A stretch of 64,000 nucleotides of DNA from Lyophyllum atratum (taxonomy: Eukaryota > Basidiomycota > Agaricomycetes > Agaricales > Lyophyllaceae). The notes under the pieces were generated by a model. That model was not told the origin of the DNA and ran no database searches. It saw nothing but the letters and a program-made list of their open reading frames with translations. The translations under genes and the position numbers were made by a program. The stretch spans positions 162,932-226,931 of the forward strand of contig JACGCN010000060.1 in the NCBI GenBank assembly GCA_014905825.1, read 5' to 3'. Within the stretch, counting starts at the first letter, position 1; every line of letters begins with the position of its first letter. Of this stretch, positions 11,295-23,522 are shown piece by piece.

Positions 11295-12876
11295 ATGGTC
11301 TTTCTTCGTTTGACGCACGCATTCGCTGCCATTGCTGGCCTGTCTGGCCTCGGCGCGGTCCTCTCAGCCCCTCTGGAAGCTTCTCAAGCCAGCTCGAATA
11401 CGACTGTCGATCTCTTTTCGCGCGGAGCACCCTCAGGCCCCCATTTCGTCATATATGGCGACAAGTACGTTTCTGGTGTTACTGGGCCACCCCCCGCCTC
11501 GCAGATCAAGGTGAGATACAGCCTTTCATCAACCCAACCACTAATACTCACTTCTATGTTCAAGGGATTCAACGTCTTGTAGGGTTTTCTATTTCTATAG
11601 CGCTTTTCTTTTATACTCACGCGTGAACAGTGCACTCTCCTTCTTGCTTACGGAAGGGCCTGCTGACAAGGTATGTGTCCAGTCATCTAGCGTAGAAAGT
11701 ATCTTCTGACGGTGCCCATTGATAGGCTACGGAATGGACCCAGCTGTCTGCTTCCAAGCGGACTGCTATCAAGAAGGAATACGCAGCGGCTGGAATCAAG
11801 CTCATCGTTTCTGCCTTCGGTGCCACCGATGCACCCACGACCAAAGGCGCCGATCCTATCGCCACGGCCGACAAGATGGCTGCTTGGGTCAAGCAATATG
11901 ATTTGGACGGTATCGATGTCGATTACGAGGTTCGTAACGTGCCCTTCCTTTGACGACTCATCGTCTGACCCTTCCTTTGTCAGGATTTCGATGCTATGTC
12001 TGGTGGAAAGGCTGAGGTATGTCTCCTAATTCGCAAGAAACCTTCCACATCGCACTCACGTCATGCAACAGGACTGGATTTCATCCTTCACGAAGCAACT
12101 TCGTTCCCACCTGCCTCAAGGGCAATATCTCCTTACTCATGCTCGTAAGTTCATCACCATGCTCCTATCACGGTATCATCTGACGATCAATCGTAGCTGT
12201 GGCCCCTTGGTAATGATACTCATCTAATCCTCGGTTGGCGCCCCCACTCATCTATTTTAGGTTTGCACCCGGGAAATATGACAACGGGGCCTACCTGAAA
12301 GTTCACAAGAACGTCGGGGACCTTATTGATTGGTACAATGTTCAGGTAATTGCATTCTTTTATACGACGACTTGATATGATGCTGATAGATCCTTTCCCA
12401 TAGTTCTATAACCGTAAGCACTCGTTTGTCATCCTAAGGCGACTAGTATCTTAACATCTTTCTCTCAGAGGGCGCCAATGAATACACCACCTGCGATGGC
12501 TTGCTCACCGCATCTTCTGACACATGGCCAAAGACTGCTGTCTTCCAGATTGCGGGCAGCGGCGTACCCTTGTCGAAGATTGTCATCGGCAAGCCTGCCG
12601 ACGGAAGTGAAGCGAGCGATGGCACTATGTCGACTTCCCAGCTTGCACAGTGCGTCCAGCAAGCGAAGGGTAAAGGATGGAGTAAGTGATTCTCCACTCG
12701 CTGCCAAGGTCCTGGCTGACTTCAGTGCTCCCACAGATGCTGGTGTCATGGTTTGGGAGGTATGGCTGCCACGTTTTTGCTGTCATTTACATTGCTGATC
12801 TCTGAATTTTATACAGTTCCCAACGGCAGGATCTTCTTGGATCAAGAGTGTCCGCGGATCAGCGTTCCCAGTTTAA
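11295..12876 (+). CDS. secreted GH18 chitinase-like enzyme, copy 2
   Basis: Paralogue of the gene at 5176, predicted to be secreted (MVFLRLTHAFAAIAGLSGLG leader) and to cleave chitin-type polymers. DGIDVDYE is encoded at about 11905-11929. Twelve exons are inferred: 11295-11510, 11565-11578, 11631-11670, 11726-11929, 11984-12016, 12072-12144, 12197-12209, 12261-12345, 12404-12413, 12469-12681, 12737-12759 and 12817-12876. They total 984 nt and 327 residues. Every shared exon has the same length and phase as in copy 1; copy 2 has one additional intron (12346-12403) splitting the DWYNVQ-FYN strand. All introns here are GT-AG. The proteins are clearly homologous but differ most in the N-terminal 60 residues and around AWDQ/GPADK. 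A segmental duplication that left the helicase between the copies is inferred. Confidence 0.92.
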
Positions 12877-13164
12877 AGTACTTAAGTAGAATGTAAGAGT
12901 TGTAGTTAAGATTGTCTACGTCGACAGCAGTCGTAGGTGAAGAATCTAAAAGTATAGGGTGCAAGCAATATCTAGATGTGCTGGTCCACAATTAATCAAT
13001 GTTAGTTATCCAATACAACAACGAGTGAATAAGCAAGCATATTGAAAGAAAAGTTCTTGTTCGTAAATCATACAGAGGGAGGAGGAAGGTAAGCAGAAGA
13101 GTCCGAGTATCCAACATAGTGTTTGGGTCCATCATCCATGTGCCGAAGCGTCATCATCCCTTCC

Positions 13165-14377
13165 TTAGATGGAGACGAGGTACAGTTTCTGTTGAAGTGA
13201 GTAAGAAGATGTCTTCCCTGAAAGGGAAACAGATCTCACTACAGCTGAAGCCGGGTTGTCGTTGTTTTCGTTATATGCAGTCATATTGCCAACAAAAAAG
13301 AGCTTGTTCTGAAGAAGAGTCCGCTGTTCAGACAAACGTCAGGTAACAAGAGGCGTTTTGACTTGCCTCTTTGTCGTCATAGGCAATGACGGTGTCTGCC
13401 TTGGTCTCGTCCGCATTGATATAATGGGCTGTGAGCTCCCTGGTTCGGCGGTGGAGCGACCAAATGGCAGATTCTACCACCACGGTTTCGTTAAAGGTAG
13501 ACACGACAGGGATCGAGCCAGCGGGGGCTACCCAGAGTGAAAAGTAAACTTGGAATACATCGTATATCAGATCAAATGGGCTTACTCTGTTGAACGTTCG
13601 TAAACGCGATCGTACTGGGGTCAAATACAAACGGTGAGTAATACGGGTGACGGGTCCAAAAAAGCAACAATCACTTCTTGCTGGTAAGGTCCAGGGCGTT
13701 GATCAAGGTAGTACCGGAAGCTCCAACATAGTATGGCTCTGTGAAGAGGGGATTCTAGAAAATATATGATGGATGTCAATCTTCAGGCAAGGGTATCGTG
13801 AAATTACTGACAGTGGCCAGGATGTCAAAGACTCTCCTCCCATGGGCGGGTGCGGTGAAACTGACATGCAGGTCTTGGTCGATGTCAAGCAAATTCAGGC
13901 CACCACTGCGAATTGGTGATGTTATCGATACCACGCTGCAAAGACAAAGAAGATAGGTTTGACTGACATCGTACATGAGCTGTTCGTATTCTTGACAATG
14001 CCGAGAGCAGTGCCGTTTTCCTTGCGAACCTCAAGACGCCCGGAGTACCTGATAAGCCACATTTAAGCATAGCCATAAGCTTTGAGCTTCTTGACGGTCT
14101 TACGGTATTGGTGGCAAGGGAGAAGACATCGTGCGCTTCGCAACTGAAGTAGAAAGATGAGCATCTCGAAAGGATGTGCCACAGTAGACATACCCGAAGC
14201 TGGAGTTGCCCGCTTGACTTGTCTCCTACCCGGCACATTACGACCGAACTTCGGGGCCAAGGGGGGGAGCCCCCGTGCCATGCGCTGCCCATTGGTTTCC
14301 TGGACGCGATCACAAGCCGCAGAAGTCGCGAAGGCAGCGAGGAGGGTGGCGATGACGGAGGTCTTTGTGAACAACAT
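13165..14377 (-). CDS. secreted protein of unknown function, multi-exon
   Basis: No named domain recognised. The protein begins MLFTKTSVIATLLAAFATSA, a signal peptide, followed by a Pro/Arg-rich stretch (MARGLPPLAPKF, GRRQVKRA). Exons inferred: 14194-14377, 14104-14143, 13968-14048, 13812-13935, a block within about 13675-13755, then two or three more down to the stop at 13165. Recognisable beta-rich segments are YSGRLEVRKENGTALG, DLHVSF, PYYVGASGTTL, TIAFTNVQQ, ESAIWSL and NKLFFVGNM. The border of the block near 13755 is uncertain because the nearest AG leaves the wrong phase. The last intron appears to begin GCAAGT rather than GT. The overall pattern looks like a secreted beta-sandwich protein, but that is inference only. 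Confidence 0.65.
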
Positions 14378-15455
14378 CGAGGACAAGAAGTTGAAAAAGG
14401 CCTCCGAGGGGAAGATTAAAAGACCAAAGAGCAACAGCTAAGAAAGATCAGGTCATTGTTAGAATATAAGGCGACCCAGCGCCGTAAACGCGCCGCTTGG
14501 CCATCCACGTTGTAGGGGTGAGGTATCAAGGAATCCTATATTTAGCACGTGGAGATCCCAATCGTTTATCGGTGCTCGGGCCCCCCTGGGTGTTCAATGT
14601 CATTATCGATGGGCGTCGAGTATTGCTTCGACAGTCCCGTCATCTCGCACTCAAGGCCGATTTTGAGGGCTCTTGTGAGTCCTCAACGGTGAGGAAGTAG
14701 CGCCTGAACTCTCTGCGGCCCCCCTTCACCGGTCGCCGCGTTTCTTTTTAGAGTTTCGCCGCAGTGGATAGAAGGCAATGTGTTCTCAGGGTTTGCAGGA
14801 ACAGGAACGACGGCACGGATGCCTTGGCGGGCCTTCCAGGCTCGGGGAAACATCTGGAAACATCAACATAAGGGAGGAGTTGACGTGATGATGATGATGG
14901 TTTGCAATATAAGAATGGCACTGATACGTTTGAAAGGATGACTGGAAGTCTGGAACCGAATCAAACAAGGGCCATGAAGTGAAGGGATATGCGTACGAAA
15001 TATCTCCGGCGCTCAACGGCGCCACACATCAAATATATGGGAGAAAAAGCTAGTCTCCTGTAGCTGATATATAAGAAAAAGCACTTGAGTGAACGACTCC
15101 TGGCCATCACCCGATTCAGCCAAATACATGTTCATGCCTAAGCTGACAAGTCATGTTCTACTATCTGTTTTCAGCTTGATAATACTCAGTCCTGTATATG
15201 GGACGTTATTATGCAGAATGCGAAAAGTATGGACAGCGGGGCTATTCAAATACGAAAAGGAGTTGCGGTTGTCACGGCTAAAAGTACATATGGCAATGAT
15301 GCAGAGTCATGGTAGACAGTGTCGATCCGAAAACGAAAATATGTAGCGAAATAAAATAAATGCAATAATACTAAAAGTTCAGAGAGCGTACGTGAGGGAC
15401 AGTGGGTAAATGCAAGGAACAGATTGTTGGAGTGAAGGAATGAAGGCAAAGGACC
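14378..15455. other. intergenic, no supported gene
   Basis: Upstream of the secreted-protein gene and downstream of the CH-kinase gene. Short frames on both strands lack motifs. The right end is A/T-rich (aaataaaatgcaataat near 15352) and may hold the polyadenylation region of the kinase gene read on the other strand. Confidence 0.5.
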
Positions 15456-18400
15456 TCACTGCAAAGTGCAGCCTGGAGATTTTTCACGTTTCTTGGGTCG
15501 ATGTGTGTCCATTGGCAGGGAGCCTGGAATGTGGCCGTGGCTGCTGATTACATCTTGCTCTGTAGCCGCTTCTGACCTAGCGGTTGTCTTTGACGACCTA
15601 AGGCCCTCGGATTTCCCTGACTGAGCCCCAGCGGTGTCGCGCGTTCCTGAATCAGGCGCGCTCGAACTGACTACGGACTTCTTGTCATGGCGGCTAGAAA
15701 AGCTCTCAGCAGCAGTTGCAGCGCTTCGGAGGCTATTCAGGTCCGTGCTATTGCTTGTGTGGGAATGTGGCCGATCTTTGGTGGGCCTGGTCGTGACCTG
15801 TTTTTTACGGAGGACCTTATCTTCCTTAGGCTTTGTTATGAGCTGTGTTGAGGAGGAAGCGGCAGGTGGATTGGGTTCGGGTGACAGACTAGAACGAGAT
15901 CGCTTGAAGGCACCCATGAATTTGTAGGCGGTAGGGGGATGGATAAGATTTGGGGGTATAGGCGTCGGCGGCGATAGAGAAGGAGCGTCGAGACTTGTTC
16001 TTGGGGAATGAGCAACGTAAGGAACATCAGAGGCAGGACTCGCGGCCAATGCTCGCAGACCCTCGGCAGGATTGGAATATATGCTAGTAGGATTGCCTTT
16101 CTCGGCATACTTCGCGTACAACAAAAGTTGAGAGCGGAGGTCGCAGGTTGGAGGTGCGTTGACAGCGCACTTCGAATGGGCGATGAGACTGCACTGTGCG
16201 CATAACACAGCACTCTTCTTGACATTCAGAAGGCATACACGGCAGACCATGGCTAATTATCGTCGTCAGTCATCATTAAAGTGTGCATGCTCGAGAGACA
16301 ACAAACGTTTGCTGAATGTTGTTTTTACAAACGAGTGTTCTCGCGGAGAGATATCGTTGTCGGCCAGGGGGCGAATAGGCACTTCTGGGGTAGGATGTCC
16401 GAAAGGCGATGATTTGCCTATTTCATCCACGCGTGCAGAACTCTCGGATATTGGGGAGTCGGCCATATCCATCTGCGAGAGGTATCGCACGAACTCGGAC
16501 TTCTGCAGGTCAGTGCTGACGCGACGGAGGAAAGGAATGCTGTCTTGCGGTCGTAGTTCCTAGATACAGTTGAGAGGTTTATACGACGGAAAGAGTAAGG
16601 AATGAAACATACCTTATGGATACCCCAGTTTTGTTTAAGCCATGGATGCTCGCAAAGCCTCTCTGCACTCGGTCGCATCTTAGGATCTTTGTGGAAGCAT
16701 CGTGCCAGGAAGTCCTGCAGGAGTGGAGAGCATGACTCTGGAAGAGGAGGCATATCGTCTTCAACGATACGAAACATGACTAGAACATCCAGAGATAGTT
16801 CAACTTAGGCTTCAACTTGAAATGGAAAGAGGACATACCCGACATGCTGTTTTGAATCTCGGCATAAGGGGGCCGACCTGTCAGCAGCTCGATAACCGTG
16901 CATGCCAATGACCAGATGTCCGATTTCGTCGAGGCGCCTTTCAGTTCGATAACCTCAGGGGCCATCCAGTTCGGGGTCCCTGCCACGTCTTTTTCACGCT
17001 CGACTGCACGAAGGTTAAGTGACACTCCAAAATCGGACAGTTTCACGTTCCCGTTCTTAGTGGTGAGAATATTGGCTGCCTTGAGGTCGCAATGGACGAC
17101 ATCGCTCTGGTGCAAATAATGTAAACCTTCGAGAATCTTGACGACATAACTAGCGACGAGACGTTCGTTGAGTTTCCCGAACGCCTTCAGAGTCTGACCG
17201 AGTGAACCGTTCTCGGCGTATCTGTATCGCAGTTAGTGAGTGATGGTATCAATATGGAGGATTAGGGGTAATGACTCAAGAACAATGCTGAGTGTGTCAG
17301 CATCCCTAGCCATGCCTTCATATTTGACGATGCTGGGGTGGGATAGACTCTTCACTAAGTCGACCTCCCTCATCAACGTGGTAACCTCGTCTTCTTTCAA
17401 GCCCTCAAGCCGAATGCGTTTTACTGCCACCATCTGACCCGTGTTAAGATTGAGTGCCCGGTAAACAGACCCAAACTGGCCTCGGCCAATACAGTTCCCC
17501 AATTGCTAATGGAGCGGCCCTTCATCAGTATATTGTAACAGTATGGAAGAACGTCGATGGAACTTACGAAGTGCGTAGGAGGCTTCCCATCTTCTCGCAA
17601 GACCAGGGTCTTACGAACCGCGCTACCATCCAATGAGTCACGCGAGAGAAGGTCACTCGCGCTCGCGTTGGCGGATCCTGCACCCAGATTTACCATGCTT
17701 TCAAACCTGGATCTGATCGGCTTGGCTCCCAGTTCGTCATGGGAGATGGGACGGGGGCGAACTCGGGCACTTGAGTCATTGATATCACTCTGAAAACGAC
17801 CCCGAAGGACGCGTGGTCGTTCATCGACGCTGGAAGGGCCGCTGACAGGGGATGGGGTTCCACGTTCCCCCGACACTGCTCGCGGGAACGGTATACGGGG
17901 GTCGCCATCGGATTCAGGGGACTCTTCATTGCGTGACAGATAGACACCATTTCTCTGGGCCCCTCCTGGTTTGGTGCTGTGCCGCCGAAGCATTATCTTT
18001 CCGCCCGGACTAGGCGGAAGACTATCTGGGCTGTCATCACGGCCAAGCCTCGACTCTTTGGGCATAAGAATCGGGGCATCGACACTCTGTCTAGCCCAAT
18101 GGGTCGGACGTCTGGGGAACTGGGGTAAGGCTTCAAGGCTCTCATTGCGTCTTGTCGCGCCGACGATGGCAAGCTTTCGGGGAGGTGAACTGGAGATGGG
18201 AGTAGAGCTTTTTGGACCGCCGCCATGATCAGGACTAGGCGATTTAGGGGCGATGGCGCGAGTTGGGCTGTGGGCCTCGAAAGCGTCCATGAAGTCATCG
18301 GGCCACTTGCCCTTGCGAAGATGAAGTGCGGGTGCCTTATCAAGTTTGGTAGCTGCTTTGGGATGCTCCGGGGCTTTAGCATTCCTCCTGTCTCTACTTG

Positions 18401-21169
18401 AACTCGATGCACTTTCATCCACTTCTTCCACCACCCTTGTCAGGTCCACCATGGGAGCCTCACTCAACTTACGATCTCGATGGTACTTCATCCCACTATC
18501 CGTGCTCTTCCTGCGTATCAGCTCGTCTGCAATGGCGCTCGCCTCGGTACGAGTCATGGACGGCGCCTCCGACGTTACATCAGTCGTGACAGTTCGTATG
18601 GTTCCGTACTTATTGTTTCCACTATAGCGCCCAAAGTCCAGAATGCTTGGGACGTCCGTCGTGGCCGTAGAGTCAGTCATAACCGATTGCCGAGCATTGT
18701 ACGACTCGCTTATGGAGGCCTCCCCAACAGATGCAAGTGTGGATTCATCTCGTGTGGACTCAGCGATCGAGGGCCGAGGCGGCGAGGCAGCAGTTTTCGC
18801 CCACGCGGTTAATTCGGTATCCTCGTTGCGCTTGGGCCGCATACGAAGCGGTGACCTTGGGGGCGGACTTATGGCACGGGGCGCGCGGTGATTCGTCGCT
18901 GAGGGAACATTGTCCGCGTCGTCCATACCCTCCCTAGAAGGAGTCCCTTTCTGTGTAAAGTCTGGACTGTTGGAGCGCACGGGAGGAAGTCCGCTCGGAG
19001 GGCTATACCGCTTCCTGATCGGCGACGTTGGGGTAGGTGATGTTGACGGTTGTAACAAATTTGGAGTAGACGCAGAGGCACGGGAGGATGGTCCACGCTG
19101 ATCATAAGGCCCAGGTATCGAGATGGGAGCAGGTTTCTTCGCTTGGCCATTGAGGTATTTCGATTTTTCAACCAGAGGGGTATCAACGAATTTGACGAGC
19201 GCGATGATCGTGCGGGCGACCCGTGCCAGAGACTCGCTAGTGGCTTCGTTGATGTCGTCGCGCTGGAAAAGATCTTCTTCCGGGAGTCCATAAGAGGAGC
19301 ACGCGGCGAGGAACTTCGTCACATTCGACATTCGAAGGAAACCATCATCCCGAGCATCGGGCTTGACAATGGAAGCAGATCGTAGTTTGTTCATCAGTCT
19401 AAACAAAGCACCAGCTCAGCAAAAGGAGACAAAATCCGGACACAGAGATAGACAAAGAGAAGCGCGTGTACTCACTGGCAAAGAACAAAGCCATCCTTCA
19501 GGGCTTCGCTGAACAGACGTCTTTCCCTCTCTTCTGCACTCAAACTTATCCCACTTCCTCCTGGCGAGTTCAGATTACTGGAACTGCCTCCCGCGATGCC
19601 GCCGCTCTTCCCCCAGATCCGCTCCGACCGAGCAAGCGCCCGTGTGCGTACTTCCACCCCCTCCCAATCCTTCATACCAGAGTCGCTTCTACTCATGTGT
19701 GGCGGGATCTTAATAACCTCCTTACACAGCATTGACGAAGCTGTCCGAATAAGGTCGCGGTGCTCTGGATTTGAGGGGCCTGATAACGATGCAGATGAGA
19801 TGTTGAAATGCCTATTCTGCGCGTATGAGCGCTGGCCAGGGGAAACGGGTCTAGGGCGAGGGGCAGGGGACTCTCCGCCTGCTCTGGTGGGGGAATCGAG
19901 GGATGGACGCGAAGTATCTAGGGATGGGCGCCGAGGTGAATCTACCGAGGGTCGTCTTGCTTCTCCCGACACTCTTCTCGACATGTCAACAGATGGTCGA
20001 CGCGGACTGTCAACAGATGGCCGACGCGGACTGTCTATCGAGGGTCGCCGAGGGGTGGGAGAGGGACTTGAAGGGGTGAGGGGTAAGTGTGATGCAGAGC
20101 CTGAGGACAAACCTCGAGTAACCACTCGAGTGGGGCGTGCACGGATGGGACTCGAAGCACGGGGAGAAATCGGACTGGCTGGGGGAGTGCTAAGAGGAAG
20201 GTGGCCTGAGCTCGCAGCACCTCTTCTTGACGATATACGCCCAAGCTGATTGCTAGAAGAACCCGACATAGGCGTTGGAGTACCTGGAGGACTGGGTATG
20301 TCATGTGCTCGCCGCGTAGGCGTTGGTGTCTCCGGCGACTGGCTGCTGCTACTATCGTCACTCCGGGCGTTGCGACGCGTAGGTGTGGAAGGTATTGACG
20401 GCAAAGCAAGCGGTACCGATTTGGTCGATCTGTGACGTGATACGGGAGTTTGATTGGCACTAGGATTGACATGACCAGCACCATGAGGTTCACGTCGCCC
20501 CGCCATCAGTGTAGGGGAGCTGATATCTCGTTTGGGTGGTTGCAAGCTCTGTCGTCGCGTGCGGTCCCGTGTTGGCGTCGCAAGCACCTCGCTATTCGAC
20601 GAAGAGGAAGCGGGAATAGCTGGTCTTGATTTCGGCGAAGGCAAGGCCTGGGAGGAAAGATGTAGAGAGGGTGATGACATCGAACCCTGTCGCATGGAAG
20701 GCGTGACGAAGCTGAAGCCTGCGGCCCGTACCTTGTCGACTGGGTCCTTCACTACAGGCATCGGCGGCAACGGAGAAGGGGTTTCGCGACCTGCTAGACG
20801 GAATGTTACTTTGGACTCCAGTCTCCGCAACATTCCACGCTTCTCCTTGGGTGGAGATTCAGCAACTGCTCTCCCCTTCTCCTTGCCCTTGCCGTTTCTC
20901 GCTGTAATGGTGGCAAATTCGTCGACAGGCAGAGGCGACACTTTCTTGGACCGAGTCGCAGTGCGAATGCTCTGTTCGAGGGATGAACGGATTCGGCCAA
21001 ATGCTCTGGACGTTTGGGGCGCGGGTGTAGACTTGGAATTGGAAGTGGAAACATCTGAGAGCTCTGATGGTGGTTGGGAACGAGAGGAAGTCGCATGCGA
21101 AGTCATAGCATGGTGTGAAATGAGGTTAAAAGGACGGGAAACTGGATCCTGGAGCACAGCGGTTGTCAT
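15456..21169 (-). CDS. CH domain - STE-group (Cdc7/Cdc15) protein kinase - C1 domain protein
   Basis: Very large protein, about 1750 residues, of the Cdc7/Cdc15/MAP3K-epsilon kinase group that drives septation or mitotic exit. Order: Ser/Pro/Arg-rich region to about residue 540 with a repeated RRPSxDSP array; a calponin-homology domain ([16 protein letters not shown], then [29 protein letters not shown]) encoded at about 19500-19150; a long disordered linker; a kinase domain at about 17505-16580 with [30 protein letters not shown] and APEVIEL; and a C-terminal C1 zinc finger at about 16340-16130. The C1 ligands fit H-x12-C-x2-C-x10-C-x2-C-x4-H-x2-C-x7-C across an intron that splits SKP-MVC. 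The HCD in place of HRD is typical of this kinase group. The start at 21169 is the first ATG of the open frame; the stop at 15456 follows a basic Ser-rich tail. Confidence 0.85.
19984..20055 (-). repeat. 24-bp coding repeats encoding RRPS(I/V)DSP
   Basis: On the + strand, tgtcaacagatggtcgacgc recurs at 20008 with one change, and a diverged third unit begins at 20032. The units encode consecutive [12 protein letters not shown] octapeptides of the CH-kinase protein, with more diverged units continuing to about 19890. Confidence 0.8.
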
Positions 21170-23522
21170 GAGTAATCAGCGGAAATGCTAAGGCAGTCGT
21201 CGGCTGGTCAGAACCAATGTTTGGATCGGGTATATTTCAGGGAGCAGACTAGTCGTCGTGCGCCGCGCTAGGATTCGCGTATATCTAAAGACCAACCATT
21301 GAGCATTCAGATCATGATTGAAATCGTTGGCTCATGGCTGCAACTAGGCAATGAGCCAGATTTGACCACAGCCGCCGTCACATGGTAGAGTCGAGAAGGA
21401 AAAGGCAAAAGACTGACCTGGCAATAATGACGCTCTTCCCCAGTCAACCGTAGCTCCCTCGTCGTAGAATGCAATCCGCACCGTGACGGTCCTTGGATAA
21501 GAAGGCTGTTAGAAGAACGACACCTGACTTGTGCGCCGAACAGGGCCAACCTCGAGGCAGTACGGCCAACTGAATGGGACGGTCGGTGAGAGCTCTTGGC
21601 CGGCTGCAAGCGTCTGTGGGGCGAGCCGACGAGCTGACACGCGTAGAGGACAAGGGGGAAGCAGCCGCCACCGCTGCTTCAGCTGACTGGTTTGCTTCTC
21701 TTTGGGATGGACTGAGAGGAGCCCTGGGATCAGGTACCTCAGTGCACCCTGACTGTCAGTCTTGGCAACTGTTTCCCTGTTTGGACGTATGTCGGAAGAC
21801 GAAATATATCACAGCGAGGATCACACAAACGACCGTGCTTCTTACATCGCTTTTCAGCTTATACTTTCTGATACGTGTCAGCACCGCCGTCATAGCATCC
21901 CTCCTGGACGCCATTTCGCACATTGTACCCCCACACATGCGCAGCCTCCACGGACCACAGAATATTTGTATTTCAAACCATGACGAGGACATGACGTTCC
22001 CAGCAACTTGCATCATAACCCAAGTTCCGTTGACAAGGGAAGTAGTGCTCAGTACTATATCACCACGAGGTCCAACTCCGGAAGGCGATGGTTCTTTCGA
22101 GAAGTGACGTGTGCCCCGCCTTCATCTTTGCGCCGCTACTCTTTGACACCTGCGACCTCCCCGGATGCATAGAGGTCGCCTGGTTTGGCGTAAAAGGTGT
22201 GTACTCCTCATATAGGATAGTGGCCATGGCGGTCGCGGTTGTGGCATTCGCTCACTGGTTCGCAGCAACTTGTTCCCCATCTGTCGCAGCTGACCCCAGG
22301 GCCCAGGGAGCCGAAGAAGGTGATGTCCAGGCGGCAAACAAAACCCAATCAGCTGGTAAATGTGCAACTGGATTTTCCTTTGGGAGCTGTCTCTGACATC
22401 ACAGCCTGTTAGGCGACGATCACGTGTAGACTGTGACTGCAGTGTTGCTGGATTTGCCCAGGACACGACGCGTTTTGGGCGCCAACGTGCATGAGGCGTT
22501 CCTCGAAAGCCCAAGTTCGACAAACCAGGGAAGCAGTTTCGAGCGAATCGCGAGCTGGAGCCCGATACCGGTATGTTGAAGGACCACACGTGACGCAGAC
22601 ATAGATTGACGGACCGAGAGTCGGCGGGTTATCGATCCGTGCTAATGGCGAGTATGATTATCGGACGGAGGATAGGCGTAGGGTTAAATCCGGAGACCTC
22701 TGATCTTCGGAGGATGGAGTTAACAGACAGCCTCGGACAGGAAAGATGTATCAGCTGTCGGTCATCCTGTGAATGGTCGTGGCGTGGTAAGATAAGGATG
22801 GGCACATTGCTGGTGATGAAGCCAAGTGTCCGTGATGACAGCCTGGTACTCGTTTAACAGGCGATGCCTAAGAATAGAAAGATGGAAGGCATCTGCAAAA
22901 TGAGTGCGAGAACTTGGCGATGACTGCGCAAACCCCTGCAGACCTTTGTCAACTGGGCTTGCCTGAGAAAGAGAAGATTATGCTCCCGACTCTCTCACAA
23001 TGAAGAAACAATTTGATTGGTACGCACATTAAAATGAGCAATGAGACGTCTGACCATTGGAGATATTCGGACCAGGATCCTAGAATAACTTGAAGAAGTC
23101 AGGACATGTGTATTCAAAGGATACACAGATACCGACGAAAGAAGGTCAGGCGCTGATAGGGGTGGCTTCATCGTAGGCAGTTCGCTCCATGTATATGGGT
23201 GACGTTGACGCGCATAATGATATGAGCACATCGAACCTAATGATAGGTCATGAAAACCGTTCGGCCCAAGAACACTGCCAGAGGAAGGGACGAAAACGAT
23301 GGGGTCTTGAGGGAAAAGATAAGGTGCGATATGGTTCTCTCCTGTCGCAAGTGTCTCCATATCGGACGAGTCGAGGGGATGAGGAAGGTCGCGTTGTTGT
23401 GAGGTGTTGCTCCAAATCGCGCAGCGGACTCATGTGACATGACTCAGACATGGCGGAGTGTGAAACGCATTTTCCCACTGGCAACTACACCTTGGACCTC
23501 AAACAGCAGAACTTCACCAACG
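21170..23522. other. 2.35-kb intergenic stretch without a supported gene
   Basis: The longest open frame is 21574-22107 (+, 177 codons) and has a hydrophobic stretch near its middle, but the opposite strand over the same bases also gives a hydrophobic frame and neither shows a family motif. The stretch separates the divergent CH-kinase (-) and BYE1 (+) genes and presumably contains both promoters. It is unusually long for this window. Confidence 0.5.

Noticed and set aside
19596..21191. Long plus-strand open frames opposite the CH-kinase gene
   Set aside because: They are antisense shadows of the Ser/Pro/Arg-rich coding region, whose composition keeps the reverse frames open; no domains.
21574..22107. 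177-codon open frame with a hydrophobic stretch
   Set aside because: No family motif; the opposite strand gives a similar hydrophobic frame over the same bases; no supporting splice structure.
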